A stretch of DNA of 64,000 nucleotides from the NCBI GenBank assembly GCA_965217605.1, contig CBDCJB010000016.1:62001-126000 (forward strand). The letters run 5' to 3'. Positions 8,073 through 17,909 of the stretch are shown here, one piece after another (the stretch's first letter is position 1; each line of letters starts with the position of its first letter). The notes beneath the pieces were generated by a model. It was given only the letters and a program-made list of their open reading frames with translations, was not told the DNA's origin and ran no database searches. The stretch comes from JAYYZW01 sp965217605. GTDB lineage: Bacteria > Pseudomonadota > Gammaproteobacteria > Ga0077536. Position numbers and translations under genes: made by a program.

Positions 8073-9596
8073 ATGGATTCGAACATACCCCCAAAACGCA
8101 TTCTGATCCTGGGTGGTGGCACGGCCGGTTGGATGACGGCCGCCATGCTCGCGAACGCCTGGCGCGAGCACGATATCGACATCACCTTGCTGGAATCCAA
8201 GGCGATCGGCATCATCGGCGTCGGTGAAGGCTCGACACCGAAGATGCGCAGGTTCTTCGGCAGGCTCGGCGTCGACGAAGCGGAATGGATGCCGGCCTGC
8301 AACGCCACGTACAAGTGCGGCATTCGCTTCCCGTACTGGTCCGCTCGCAAGGGTTTCCGCAGCTACTACCATCCCTTTTTCTCAGACAGCGATGACCCGA
8401 CGATCCGGGCGTTTTTCCAGAATGCGACCATCCGCAGCCGCAACTTCGAAGCGCCTGCCCACCCCGACGCGTTTTTCGTCTCCCATTACTTGTCGAAAAA
8501 CAAGCGCGCACCGTTACCCGACGACGACACCAACTACCAGACCGAATACGCCTATCACTTCGACGCCAGTCTGATCGGTGAATTCCTGAGGGAGCACTCG
8601 ATGGGCCTCGGCGTCAAGCACGTGATCGATACCGTAACCTCGGTTGATCAGCATGAGAATGGCGACATCGCCGCCCTGCAAACCGAAGAGCACGGCGTGG
8701 TTTCCGCGGATTTTTTCGTCGACTCCACGGGCTTCGCGAGCGTTTTGATCTGCAAGACGCTGGACATTCCATTCACGCCTTACAAGGACATTCTATTCAA
8801 TGACCGCGCGGTCGCCATGCCGACACCGCTCGACGTCGACGGCACCCTGCCCTCGCAAACTATCTCGACCGCACTGAAGTACGGTTGGGTCTGGAAGATC
8901 CCCCTCACCAACCGCTTCGGCAACGGTTATGTGTATTCGTCGGACCACATCGACGAGGAAGGCGCCGAGCGCGAATTGCGCGAACACCTGGGATTGGAGA
9001 ACGACGACTCGATCGAGGCCCGTCATCTCAAGATGCGGGTCGGTCGCGTCGAGAAATGCTGGCACCGGAACTGTCTCGCGGTCGGCTTGTCGCAGGGCTT
9101 CATCGAACCGCTCGAGGCCACCGCATTGATGGTCGTACAAGATACCGTCGATACGTTTATCACGCGCTTCGAGCAAGGCGGTTTCACCGATCGCTACCGC
9201 GCCGATTGCAACGAAAAGGTGAATGCGATTTTCGACGGGATAAAGAATTACATCTTCATGCACTACAAACTGAATTCGCGCGACGATACCGAATACTGGA
9301 TCGCGAACCGGGAAAACACCCACCTCTCCGACGACGTTGCGGCGATCCTCGACGTCTGGGATAACGGGGGCGACTTATTGGGTGTGCTGCGGCACCAGGC
9401 CAGCCGTCACGTATACAGCCCTACGTCCTGGTATTGCATACTGGCCGGGATGGGGCGGTTTCCGAGAAAACCGAAAAAACCCAAACGCAACGTCCAGATC
9501 TTCAACCCCGACGATGCGCGTACGTTCTGCGAGGAAATGCTCCCACATTTTCCCGATCACAGGGAAACGATCGACCGGATGTCGGGAAACAGATGA
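8073..9596 (+). CDS. Flavin-dependent tryptophan halogenase family protein
   Basis: 507 residues, the usual length. The FAD-binding motif GGGTAGWM is at 14-21, the catalytic lysine is K81 in NATYKCGIRF, the halogenase motif WVWKIP is at 272-277, and the EPLEAT segment carrying the catalytic glutamate is at about 345-350. The family makes HOCl from FADH2, O2 and chloride (or bromide) and halogenates tryptophan or other electron-rich substrates. No partner flavin reductase and no biosynthetic cluster are adjacent, so the substrate is open. The start at 8073 has only a weak ribosome site. Confidence 0.92.
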   Translation: MDSNIPPKRILILGGGTAGWMTAAMLANAWREHDIDITLLESKAIGIIGVGEGSTPKMRRFFGRLGVDEAEWMPACNATYKCGIRFPYWSARKGFRSYYHPFFSDSDDPTIRAFFQNATIRSRNFEAPAHPDAFFVSHYLSKNKRAPLPDDDTNYQTEYAYHFDASLIGEFLREHSMGLGVKHVIDTVTSVDQHENGDIAALQTEEHGVVSADFFVDSTGFASVLICKTLDIPFTPYKDILFNDRAVAMPTPLDVDGTLPSQTISTALKYGWVWKIPLTNRFGNGYVYSSDHIDEEGAERELREHLGLENDDSIEARHLKMRVGRVEKCWHRNCLAVGLSQGFIEPLEATALMVVQDTVDTFITRFEQGGFTDRYRADCNEKVNAIFDGIKNYIFMHYKLNSRDDTEYWIANRENTHLSDDVAAILDVWDNGGDLLGVLRHQASRHVYSPTSWYCILAGMGRFPRKPKKPKRNVQIFNPDDARTFCEEMLPHFPDHRETIDRMSGNR

Positions 9597-9610
9597 AAGG
9601 GCTCAAGTCT

Positions 9611-10606
9611 TCAGCGGTGGTCGAGCACATGCCCCCGGCGCAGTAGCTCCATCACTTTCGCGCGCTTATCGGGTGCGCGTTGCTTCCAGAACGCCTGATC
9701 GTAGGCCTCGGCCGCGTTGCGAAGAATCACGCCCATCGCGGCGGGCAGTTGTGGCGGAGCGGCGTTGATCAGCATGTGCCCGATGACGGGATTGGTCTCA
9801 TCGTGGACCAGAATATCCTCATCCGTCACTCCGTTTACGCCCACTTCCACCGCTTCGAGTTCGAGCGTGCGCGGATTTACGCGCAGCCCTTTGGCACCGT
9901 TCGCGCCGTAACGCAGCGGTTCACCGTGACGGACGTGAACCTGATGCTCTTCGGCGGTCTTTTTATTGGCGACGTCGTCGAACACGTCTTTGTTGTAGAC
10001 GATGCAATTTTGCAGGATTTCGATCAGCGCCGTACCGGGATGCGTCTTGGCCTCGATGAGCAACGGCGGCAACCCTTTTTGATCGACGTCGATAGCACGC
10101 GCGAAAAACGTCGCGCCTGCACCGAGCGCAAACATTCCCGGGTTCACCGGCGCACCGACCGACCCCTCGGGACTCGACGGCGAGCGAGTGCCGACGCGGG
10201 AGGTGGGCGAATACTGGCCCTTCGTCAGGCCGTAGATCTCGTTGTTGAACAGCAGAATGTTGATATTCAGATTGCGCCGAATGGCGTGCAGGAGGTGATT
10301 ACCGCCGATCGACAGGCCATCGCCATCCCCGACCACGACCCACACGTCCAACTCGGGATTGGCCAGCTTCACACCGGTGGCGATGGCGGGCGCGCGCCCG
10401 TGAATGGTGTGAAAACCGTAGGTCTCGACGTAATAGGGCAGCCGTGCCGCGCAACCAATCCCGGACACGAAGACCGTGTTCTCCGGCCGCGAGCCGCTTA
10501 CGGCCAGCGCGCGCTGCACCGCTTTCAGTATGGCGTAATCGCCGCACCCCGGGCACCAGCGCACTTCCTGATCGGTTGCGAAGTCTTTAAAGCTGAGGTC
10601 AGTCAC
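9611..10606 (-). CDS. korB: 2-oxoacid:ferredoxin oxidoreductase, beta subunit
   Basis: 331 residues. It shows the N-terminal WCPGCGDY cysteines (18, 21), FVSGIGCAAR, and the thiamine diphosphate motif GDGDGLSIGGNH followed by NILLFNNEIYG. With the alpha subunit it oxidatively decarboxylates a 2-oxoacid (often 2-oxoglutarate) to the acyl-CoA and reduces ferredoxin. Its start overlaps the end of korA by 8 bp. It converges with the halogenase gene. Confidence 0.93.
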   Translation of the reverse strand: MTDLSFKDFATDQEVRWCPGCGDYAILKAVQRALAVSGSRPENTVFVSGIGCAARLPYYVETYGFHTIHGRAPAIATGVKLANPELDVWVVVGDGDGLSIGGNHLLHAIRRNLNINILLFNNEIYGLTKGQYSPTSRVGTRSPSSPEGSVGAPVNPGMFALGAGATFFARAIDVDQKGLPPLLIEAKTHPGTALIEILQNCIVYNKDVFDDVANKKTAEEHQVHVRHGEPLRYGANGAKGLRVNPRTLELEAVEVGVNGVTDEDILVHDETNPVIGHMLINAAPPQLPAAMGVILRNAAEAYDQAFWKQRAPDKRAKVMELLRRGHVLDHR

Positions 10607-12467
10607 TTTTTTTCCGTTTGACGCGGCGCTTCGCGAGGTGGCGAATCGCGCTCTTGAGATCGGTCACCTTAAACGGCTGGCCCGTCACCTTGTTGAGCTG
10701 CTCCACTTGGATCAGGAGCCGATCGCGCAGCACCGTCGCGAGCTGGCCGGCGTTCAGCTCGGGCACCATCACTTGGTCGAAGCGCGCGAGAAGCTTCGCG
10801 AAGTTCTTCGGCAACGGGTTGATATAACGCAGATGAATCTGCGCTACGGCGTAGCCTTCGTCGATGCTCTCGCGCACCGCTTCGTGTACCGCCCCGTAGG
10901 TCGATCCCCAGGCCACGACCGCGAGACCAGTCGCTTTACCTTGCTCGATTTCCTGATCGGGGATGTAGTCGGCGACGGAAGCGACCTTGGCTTTGCGCAC
11001 GTCCGTCATCGCCTGGTGGTTAGCCGCGTCGTAGGAAATGTTGCCGGAGTTGACGTCCTTCTCCAGGCCACCGACGCGATGGAGGTGGCGGGGATCGCCG
11101 GGCACCGCCCAATGACGGGCATGGGTACTCGGATCGCGGTCGAAGATCGCGAACGGCGCGTCGCCATCGCTCGGTCGCGTGGTGTCGATGGCCGCATAGG
11201 TGTCGAATTCGGGGATCGGCCACAGTTCTGACGCGTTGGCAATGTAGCCGTCGGTCAGCAACATGACCGGGGTCATGTGGCGGAGCGCCACACGCACCGC
11301 CGCGATGGCGGTTTCGAAGCAATCCGCCGCCGAGCGCGCGGCGAGGACCGGAACGGGCGTGTCCGCATTGCGGCCGTAGACCGCCTGGTAGAGATCGGAC
11401 TGCTCCGTTTTGGTCGGCATGCCGGTGGATGGACCGGCGCGCTGAGAGTTGATGATCAACAGCGGCAGCTCGGTGGCGACGGCCAGTCCGATGGCTTCGG
11501 TCTTCAGCGCGATGCCCGGACCGGAGCTCGACGTGATCCCGAGCTTACCGGCATACGATGCGCCGATGGCCGCGCATACAGCGGCGATCTCGTCCTCGGC
11601 CTGGAACGTGGCGACGCCGATGTCCTCCATCCCGGCGAGATGGTGCAGCACCGCCGATGCCGGCGTAATCGGATAGGAGCAGAACAAGGCGTCGGTCTCG
11701 GCGAGTTCAGTGGCCGCCACCAGCCCCAACGCGATCGCCTCCGCACCTGTAATGGTTCGATACTCGGTCGATTTCAGTGGCGCCTCGGGAATGGTCTCGC
11801 GCTCCAACACGTGGCCGATTTCCACGGTCTCGCCGTAGGCATGCCCCGCATTCAACGCGGCCAGGTTCGCGTCGCGCACGGACTCATCACGGCTGAACTT
11901 GTTATTGATCCATGTGATCGTCGCATCGCGTGGCTGATCGAACATCCACAGCGCCAGGCCGAGCGCCCAGAAATTCTTGCAGCGCAGCGAGCCTTTGGTG
12001 CCGAGCCCGAAAGATTTGACGGCTTCTTGAACCAAGTGCGAGATGTCGACGGGATAGACGTCGAATTCCGAGAGTGAGCCGTCTTCCAACGGGTTCGAAC
12101 TGAGCGCCGCGTGTTTCAGCCGTGTCTTGGTAAAGGCGCTCTCGTCGACGATGATCAACGATCCGGGCTCGAGCGCCGACACGTTCACGGCGAGTGCGGC
12201 CGGATTGAAGGCGATCAGGACATCGGGTGCGTCGCCCGGTGTAGTGATGCGTTTGCCGCCGAATTGAATCTGAAATGCGGAAACCCCGTACTGGGTGCCC
12301 GCCGGTGCGCGGATCTCCGCCGGAAAATCGGGCAAGGTCGCGAGGTCGTGACCGGCCAACGCAGACGCCGTAGTGAACTGCTGGCCCTGCAGTTGAATGC
12401 CGTCACCGGAATCGCCCGCGAAACGGACGATGTGGCTGTTGCGTTGTATGACGTGATGTCGTTGCAC
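10599..12467 (-). CDS. korA: 2-oxoacid:ferredoxin oxidoreductase, alpha (gamma-alpha fusion) subunit
   Basis: 622 residues. The N-terminal third is the gamma domain (VRFAGDSGDGIQLQGQQF; ITTPGDAPDVLIAFNP). The rest is the alpha pyrimidine-binding region (CSYPITPASAVLHHL; ITSSSGPGIALKTEAIG; QRAGPSTGMPTKTEQSDL). No ferredoxin domain is fused, so a separate ferredoxin is needed. Together with korB it forms the gamma-alpha / beta enzyme. In aerobes this KOR type is used with low-potential aromatic metabolism or as a ferredoxin-reducing TCA variant; the nearby reductase and P450 could use the same ferredoxin pool (inference). Confidence 0.93.
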   Translation of the reverse strand: MQRHHVIQRNSHIVRFAGDSGDGIQLQGQQFTTASALAGHDLATLPDFPAEIRAPAGTQYGVSAFQIQFGGKRITTPGDAPDVLIAFNPAALAVNVSALEPGSLIIVDESAFTKTRLKHAALSSNPLEDGSLSEFDVYPVDISHLVQEAVKSFGLGTKGSLRCKNFWALGLALWMFDQPRDATITWINNKFSRDESVRDANLAALNAGHAYGETVEIGHVLERETIPEAPLKSTEYRTITGAEAIALGLVAATELAETDALFCSYPITPASAVLHHLAGMEDIGVATFQAEDEIAAVCAAIGASYAGKLGITSSSGPGIALKTEAIGLAVATELPLLIINSQRAGPSTGMPTKTEQSDLYQAVYGRNADTPVPVLAARSAADCFETAIAAVRVALRHMTPVMLLTDGYIANASELWPIPEFDTYAAIDTTRPSDGDAPFAIFDRDPSTHARHWAVPGDPRHLHRVGGLEKDVNSGNISYDAANHQAMTDVRKAKVASVADYIPDQEIEQGKATGLAVVAWGSTYGAVHEAVRESIDEGYAVAQIHLRYINPLPKNFAKLLARFDQVMVPELNAGQLATVLRDRLLIQVEQLNKVTGQPFKVTDLKSAIRHLAKRRVKRKKSD

Positions 12468-12619
12468 GCTGTCGGATTCTTCGGAATACGTTTAGCCTGA
12501 AGCCACCGTAATGTGCACAAAAGACGTTCCATTATGCGGACTGCTTGTGTGCACCGCAACGTAAAACGGGAATCGATACGCGGGCCGCGAACGACAGATG
12601 CTGCAACGTAGGGTGGCCG

Positions 12620-13612
12620 TCAGGATGTCGGGACCCGCCCTGCGGCGGCGGCCTTGGCCAGCGCGTCTTTGAGCGGCGCGACCACGCCGGGGTCTTTGAT
12701 GTCGATGACCGGGGATTTGTCGTACTGTTCATAGAACAGGGTAGACGGCGCGCCTTCGGGGGCCACGAAGGCCTGTCGCATGCGCCGGTGATCCGGTATG
12801 AAGCCGCGCTCGAGCAGGCGGCTGATGCACATCCCGATCGTACCCTGAAGACCGCACGCCAGCAGCACCGCCTTGTGCGGTGTAAATTCGCCCGGCGCGA
12901 GCCCGAGTCGTTCTTCGAGATCGGCGATACGTTCGGGGCGGAAGAAATCCTCCACCCGGCCGGTGTACCCCGTCCACTCCGGTGCTTCCTGCGGCCGGCT
13001 CACGGTGGCGAAGTAATGCAGGCCGTTCTTTTCGCGGAGCTCAGACAGCTCTTCGCGATACCCGAGGTCGTCGGGATACGACGCGCCGTGGAGAAACACG
13101 TACCGGCTCAGGTCGGCGCTTGCGTCGCGCAGGATTTCGCTGCGCACCATACTGACGAACGGCGCCGCGCCCGTGCCGGCGGCGACGCAGATCTTCAACC
13201 GCTGATCGTCCTCGCCAACGGTGCCATGCACGGTGAACTTGCCGGTGGCGACTGCGCGCATGTACATGCGATCGCCCGCTTTCGTCGGCCACATGAGGTG
13301 CGTCAGTGGATTATCCGATTCGGGTCGGTCGACGTAGCGGAGATAAAACTCGATGGGGCCTGTTTCCTCCGGGGCTGAAACGATGGACATCGGACGCTGC
13401 ACCGAGCCTTTGTCCGGCTCCGTTTCGTTGTTCATGCCGATCACGCAATACTGCCCCGCTACCATCCATGGGTCCCTCTTCGGTGGCTCGTCGGGGGCCA
13501 GCTTGAAGATCGTCAGCGTATCGGTCAGATCGATGCGTTCGGCCAGCGTGGCGTTATAAGCGAGGGCCGTCGGGCGGCGGTGCGCGACATTTTTAGCTGC
13601 GTTGGCGGTCAT
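12620..13612 (-). CDS. Ferredoxin-NADP reductase-like flavoprotein
   Basis: 330 residues of the FNR superfamily. The FAD-binding segment is QRPMSIVSAPEETG, the pyridine-nucleotide segment is CVAAGTGAAPFVSMV, and ACGLQGTIGMC is the late nucleotide-binding motif. No iron-sulfur domain is fused. It probably moves electrons between NADPH and ferredoxin. It lies upstream of korAB on the same strand after a 152-bp gap, so it may link KorAB-reduced ferredoxin to NADPH or supply the damaged P450 nearby. Confidence 0.85.
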   Translation of the reverse strand: MTANAAKNVAHRRPTALAYNATLAERIDLTDTLTIFKLAPDEPPKRDPWMVAGQYCVIGMNNETEPDKGSVQRPMSIVSAPEETGPIEFYLRYVDRPESDNPLTHLMWPTKAGDRMYMRAVATGKFTVHGTVGEDDQRLKICVAAGTGAAPFVSMVRSEILRDASADLSRYVFLHGASYPDDLGYREELSELREKNGLHYFATVSRPQEAPEWTGYTGRVEDFFRPERIADLEERLGLAPGEFTPHKAVLLACGLQGTIGMCISRLLERGFIPDHRRMRQAFVAPEGAPSTLFYEQYDKSPVIDIKDPGVVAPLKDALAKAAAAGRVPTS

Positions 13613-13622
13613 GACACTGGGA

Positions 13623-13646
13623 TTTCGCCCGCAAGCGGGGCCTACA
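13623..13646. repeat. REP-like palindrome
   Basis: TTCGCCCGCAAGCGGGGCC, a solo unit of the window's REP family, in the gap between the ferredoxin reductase start and the next gene's stop. Confidence 0.75.
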
Positions 13647-13651
13647 GGCGG

Positions 13652-14152
13652 TCAATACCCGCTGCGAAATTCCGGCACCTCGTCATCCGGAAACCACTTC
13701 TTGATGTCCGCATCATCGAACAGCGTCTCTTGCGAATCGACTTTCCAGGCGCCACCGTCCTTGATCGTGATGTAGTATTCGAATTCGGTCGTCCCTTGCG
13801 TGTTGAACTTGTCTCTAGATTTCAAGACATTGGGCACGGTCGCCCGCTCTTCGCACGCAGCATCATCCTCGCTCGCGTGCGCCTGACGAATATCCTTGCC
13901 GAATATCGTTACTTCACCGCCCTTGTACCAGGTGCTCTGCTGGCCCGCCCAGTCGTCGCGAGTTTTACCGTCCGTCATGTTCGTGCTGACGAAATCGTAG
14001 GCATCGTTGAACCGGTATTCCGACATAGCCGTGAGGTAACCGTCCACCGCCCCACGCGGGCCTTCGTCTTCGGGGCAGGGGGCGGCCGTAACATCGACGA
14101 ACAGGCAAAAGCCCACCGTTACGATCAGGCTTGAATTCCAGAATCTCTTCAT
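13652..14152 (-). CDS. Small secreted protein of unknown function (NTF2/DUF4878-like)
   Basis: 166 residues with a signal peptide at about 1-23 (hydrophobic core LIVTVGFCLFVDVTA). The mature part resembles secreted NTF2-like proteins: a helix PRGAVDGYLTAMSEYRFNDA, then strands ending TEFEYYITIKDGGAWKVDS. Three cysteines follow the signal (CPEDE and DDAACEE), so a disulfide is possible. No catalytic residues can be assigned. Confidence 0.65.
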   Translation of the reverse strand: MKRFWNSSLIVTVGFCLFVDVTAAPCPEDEGPRGAVDGYLTAMSEYRFNDAYDFVSTNMTDGKTRDDWAGQQSTWYKGGEVTIFGKDIRQAHASEDDAACEERATVPNVLKSRDKFNTQGTTEFEYYITIKDGGAWKVDSQETLFDDADIKKWFPDDEVPEFRSGY

Positions 14153-14200
14153 AGCGGTCTCCTCAGCTTGGGCCTCAGGCTTGGATTCGGACCGTGATCT

Positions 14201-15670
14201 TCAAGTTCCAACGCGCCGTCTAAAGCGCACGATCAAATCGTCGGGCATCATGGTAAATGCGAGTTTTTCACGCACCGGCCGACTCGAATCGGCGAGTTCA
14301 ACGTCGAAGTTCCGGCACAGCATCGCCAACGCGGTCCGGATCTCCAGTAAGGCGAGGTTGCGCCCTGGACAGAACCGCGGGCCCGTGCCGAACGGAATGA
14401 AGGCGCTGGTATCGTGGGGACATTGCCGCTCGTCATCCAAGGTCAGCCAACGGTCCGGATCGAAGGTATCCGCATTGCCGAACTGCGCCTCATCGACGGC
14501 GATCTGGCGGGTCAGCAGCATGATGACCGTGCCTCTTGGGATCTGATAGCCCATGAGTTCGATATCCTACAACGACTCCATCGCGTTCAAGGGAGCGACC
14601 GGCTTGAGGCGCATCGTCTCGTTATAAAACGCCTCGATAAAAGGGAGATGCGCGGTCTGTTCGATCTCACGAGGCAACACATCGGTCCCGAATACGCCGT
14701 CCACTTCAGTCCTCGCCCGCGCGAAATGCGCCGGATGTTCGATGAAGTAATTGACTGCCCAAGCGATGGTATTGGCCGTCGTATCCTCGCCTGCGAGTAA
14801 TAAGGTACATACGTTTCCGAAAATATCGGAATCCGAGAATTCCAGGCCCTCCGCTTTTTGAGCCGCGATGATCGCCTCGAGAAAATTCGTCGGGTGGTCG
14901 TACAGCGATGCGTCTGCCGCCATGCGCGATCGGACCGTTGCGATCATCTGATCGACCTGCTCCTGCACGTCGTCGAGCGCGCGATCGAGCTCGCGGTCTT
15001 TCGGCATGCGGATGTAACGCCAATACCGAAATGGCGCATTGATACGCCAGTTCAGGATGGGGAAAATCTTGTCGAGGTTCTGTTGAATCACCGGACCGTC
15101 GGTCTCGACGGTGTTGACATCAATGCCGAACGCGAGTTGTGTAGTCACGTCGACCGTAAACCGCATGAGGTCCCGACATAAATCAACCGGCGTGCCGGCG
15201 TCGGCGGCAGCCTCCCAGCGGCGCTTCAGCCGTTCCATCGTCGTTAAGAGCTTTGGGAAGAATGGCTTGAGGTGCGCCGTGTTGAGTGCGAGCGCGACGA
15301 TCTTGCGCTGTCGCCGCCAGTTATCGCCCTCGGCAGAAAAGACGCCGTTCAAGCGCATCTCCTTCGTGGCCGCCTCGAGCGAGCGGGTCCGTCGAAACAT
15401 ATCCGGCCGCTCACGGAACATTCGTTTGATGATTTCGGGTTCGGCGATAACGACGATCTTGCGCGGGCCAATTCGAAAGCGATAGATCGGACCGTATTCA
15501 TCGCACCAGTTTTCGAGGTGCCGGTGAAATGCTTTGAAATCGATGTCCAGCAGACTACCGATGATAGGTAGTCCACGCGGCCCGTCCAGGGCCTCCATAG
15601 GAGCCAATTGTGGATGTACTGCGGCCATACCTGCTCGTGCCGATGTTACCAGCTTGGGTTGTGCGTTCAA
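14201..15670 (-). pseudogene. Cytochrome P450 interrupted by an in-frame TAG
   Basis: One continuous frame of 489 codons with TAG (complement of 14567-14569) at codon 368. The first part has the I-helix AGEDTTANTIAWA and the ExxR helix NETMRLKP. The part after TAG continues DIELMGYQIPRGT and carries the haem loop FGTGPRFCPGR with the cysteine ligand. Without read-through the product would lack haem binding. The stop is a substitution, not a frameshift, and the flanking protein is otherwise normal, so the change is recent or a base-call error. It lies between the secreted protein and paaX on the same strand. Confidence 0.9.
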
Positions 15671-15699
15671 CGAAACCGTCGATGCCGCGGGCGAACCGC

Positions 15700-16650
15700 T
15701 TACGCCGCCGATTTCGACGCCGCTATATCACTCAGCCCGCCAAATCGTGCGAAATAACCGGCATCCGGCGACGCCAAGGGTCCATCGCGGTTCTGCATGG
15801 CCTCACGCGTATAAGCGACCGCACCGGCGTGGACCGCGTGGTAGATCTCCGTCGCGATGCGCCGCGCGCGCTGCCCCGGCCAGGCATTCGGTAACAGGTC
15901 TTGCGGAAGCTCGGTGGTTTTGAGCAGCACCCGACGGTATTCGTGGATCAAGAGCGTACGCACGATGAACGCGTGACAAGCGTTGAGCGAGCGCTCGCGC
16001 TTAACGGCGGTCAGGATCGCCGCGAACGTGTCGATGAAGTGCTCAAAACGTGCGGCCGTTTCATCGAGTCGCCAGGATGCGCTGACGAGGTGGGCGAGCG
16101 CGTCGGCGGTCCCGTCCCGTTCAGGCGACGCGCGCCACAGGACGACCCGATCGGCGACTTCGAGCACATCGAGTGTGTGGCGTAAGGCCGCCTCGTTCGG
16201 GCGCGGGTGTGCGAGTACGCCGCTGGCGAGTGGCGCGAAGCCCTGCCAGGCCAACTGTTTCCTGAATTCCTCGCGTACATGCGCGTCGAGGCCGGCCGGC
16301 GTAATCAACGTCCAGGCGCCGTCCCATGGTGGCGCGTCCGCCGCATAGATGCGATCCGCTGCACGCTCGTACTCGCGCCGCCCGAATTCCGTATAACTCA
16401 AGTAGCTCTTGCGGCCGTCTAGGCTCGAGCTCAACCACCCTTCCCGCCCCAGCCTGAAGACCGCCGTGCGGATCTGGCGCGGGTTGAGACCGAAGCGCTC
16501 CATGACCTCGACCAGGCTACCGAGCCAAACTTCATCGCCCTGCTCGGCGATCGCGTCGCCGAAAATCGTGATAGCCAACGACCCGGCCCGCGGCGGCTGA
16601 GCCTGCAATAACGCGTCGATCAGATTCCGCAGTAGCGGTTTTGTCGCCAC
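15700..16650 (-). CDS. paaX: PaaX-family transcriptional repressor
   Basis: 316 residues. The N-terminal winged helix (SLVEVMERFGLNPRQIRTAV; LGREGWLSS) is followed by the PaaX core and C-terminal domain. PaaX represses phenylacetate genes until phenylacetyl-CoA binds. The start is a GTG at 16650, only 3 bp from the end of a 165-bp repeat; GGGACAGGG, which could serve as its ribosome site, lies inside that repeat. It is downstream of paaE on the same strand, so the repressor is probably co-transcribed with its own target operon. Confidence 0.9.
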   Translation of the reverse strand: MATKPLLRNLIDALLQAQPPRAGSLAITIFGDAIAEQGDEVWLGSLVEVMERFGLNPRQIRTAVFRLGREGWLSSSLDGRKSYLSYTEFGRREYERAADRIYAADAPPWDGAWTLITPAGLDAHVREEFRKQLAWQGFAPLASGVLAHPRPNEAALRHTLDVLEVADRVVLWRASPERDGTADALAHLVSASWRLDETAARFEHFIDTFAAILTAVKRERSLNACHAFIVRTLLIHEYRRVLLKTTELPQDLLPNAWPGQRARRIATEIYHAVHAGAVAYTREAMQNRDGPLASPDAGYFARFGGLSDIAASKSAA

Positions 16651-16653
16651 GAG

Positions 16654-16818
16654 CTAGTGCCCTGTCCCGTAAATAACATGTGTAAGTCGCGCCGGATTTT
16701 TTGTCGCTGGCAAGGCGCAACGACGCCGTGTAGCGGGCTCTACACAAGGAGGAGCAACGCCGCCAGCGGCAAAAAAGACAAGCCAAATATGCAAGTTATT
16801 TGCGGGACAGGGCACTAG
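16654..16818. repeat. 165-bp palindromic element, copy 1 (between paaE and paaX)
   Basis: An imperfect palindrome with arms of about 80 bp, flanked by CTAG on both sides. The ends read CTAGTGCCCTGTCCCG and CGGGACAGGGCACTAG. The centre holds the hairpin GTGTAGCGGGCTCTACAC. The last four bases contain the paaE stop codon. It has the same orientation as copies 2 and 4. Confidence 0.93.
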
Positions 16819-17909
16819 ACGGCCTGGTCGTAATCGATCACGACCACGTCACTCACGGGGTGTGCCTGGCAGGTGAGTACGAAACCCGCCTCGAACTCGC
16901 GATCGTCCAGGGCGTGCCGGACGTCCATTTCGACCTCGCCTTCAATGAGCCTGGCTTTACAGGTCGCGCACGCGCCGCCTTTGCAGGCGAACGGCAAATC
17001 GAGTCCCGCATCGAGCGCCGCGTCGAGCACGTTCTCACCGTCGGGCGGAATTTCCAGGCGCGTTTCACGGCCGTCCGCTTTGACGGTGACCTCACACAGC
17101 CTGCCGCCGAATTTGCGCGCCCGTTCGTGATGTTTGGCGACCGCGGCGGCCGCGTCGGCGGCGGATGCACCAAATAATTCGTAATGAATCTTGGACTCGT
17201 CGATACCGACACCGCGCAAACCGCGCGACACCTCGGAGATCATGGCTTCCGGTCCGCACAGAAAAAACGCGTCTACGGCCTCGAGATCCAACAGGTGCCG
17301 GCACAGTTCTGCGCCCTTGCGGTTATCGATACGGCCATTCAGGATATCGACGTCGCGAAGCTCGCGGCTCAATACGTGGATCAGCTGAAACCGTTCCATA
17401 TAACGGTTCTTCAGGCGATCGAGCTCTTCGCGAAACATGATGCTGGCCACACGCTGGTTGCCATACAAAAGCGTGACCTGGCTTTTCAATTCGACGCCCA
17501 AGATCGATTTAATGATCGAGAGCACCGGTGTAATGCCGCTCCCGGCGGCGATGCACAGGTAGTGCCTATCGTTGTCGGGGTCGAGCTCGGTATAAAAATT
17601 ACCGTCCGGCGGCATGACTTCGACCGTATCGCCCGCCTTCAGCACCGTGTTTGCAAACGTCGAAAACCGGCCGCCATCAACGGCCTTGATGGCAACCTTG
17701 AGATCGGGTTCCTGTACGCCGCTGCATATCGAGTACGACCGCCTGACCTCCTCCCCGTCTATGTTTGAACGGAAGGTCAGGTATTGGCCCTGTTTGTACG
17801 CGAAGCGGTCGCGCAATTCGTCCGGCACGTCGAAGTCGAGACACACCGCGTCTTCTGTTTCACGGCGCACACCCTTGATCGTCAGGTCGTGGAATTCGGA
17901 GTCAACCAT
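16815..17909 (-). CDS. paaE: Phenylacetyl-CoA epoxidase reductase subunit PaaE
   Basis: 364 residues. The N-terminal FNR-like domain binds flavin (RRSYSICSG) and NAD(P)H (CIAAGSGITPVLSI; FFLCGPEAM). The C-terminal plant-type [2Fe-2S] domain shows CKGGACATC and a later CQAH. PaaE feeds electrons to the PaaA di-iron site. The ATG directly abuts repeat copy 2, and the TAG stop lies in repeat copy 1, so the gene is framed by two insertions. Its ribosome site, if any, is the GGGACGG inside copy 2. Confidence 0.93.
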   Translation of the reverse strand: MVDSEFHDLTIKGVRRETEDAVCLDFDVPDELRDRFAYKQGQYLTFRSNIDGEEVRRSYSICSGVQEPDLKVAIKAVDGGRFSTFANTVLKAGDTVEVMPPDGNFYTELDPDNDRHYLCIAAGSGITPVLSIIKSILGVELKSQVTLLYGNQRVASIMFREELDRLKNRYMERFQLIHVLSRELRDVDILNGRIDNRKGAELCRHLLDLEAVDAFFLCGPEAMISEVSRGLRGVGIDESKIHYELFGASAADAAAAVAKHHERARKFGGRLCEVTVKADGRETRLEIPPDGENVLDAALDAGLDLPFACKGGACATCKARLIEGEVEMDVRHALDDREFEAGFVLTCQAHPVSDVVVIDYDQAV

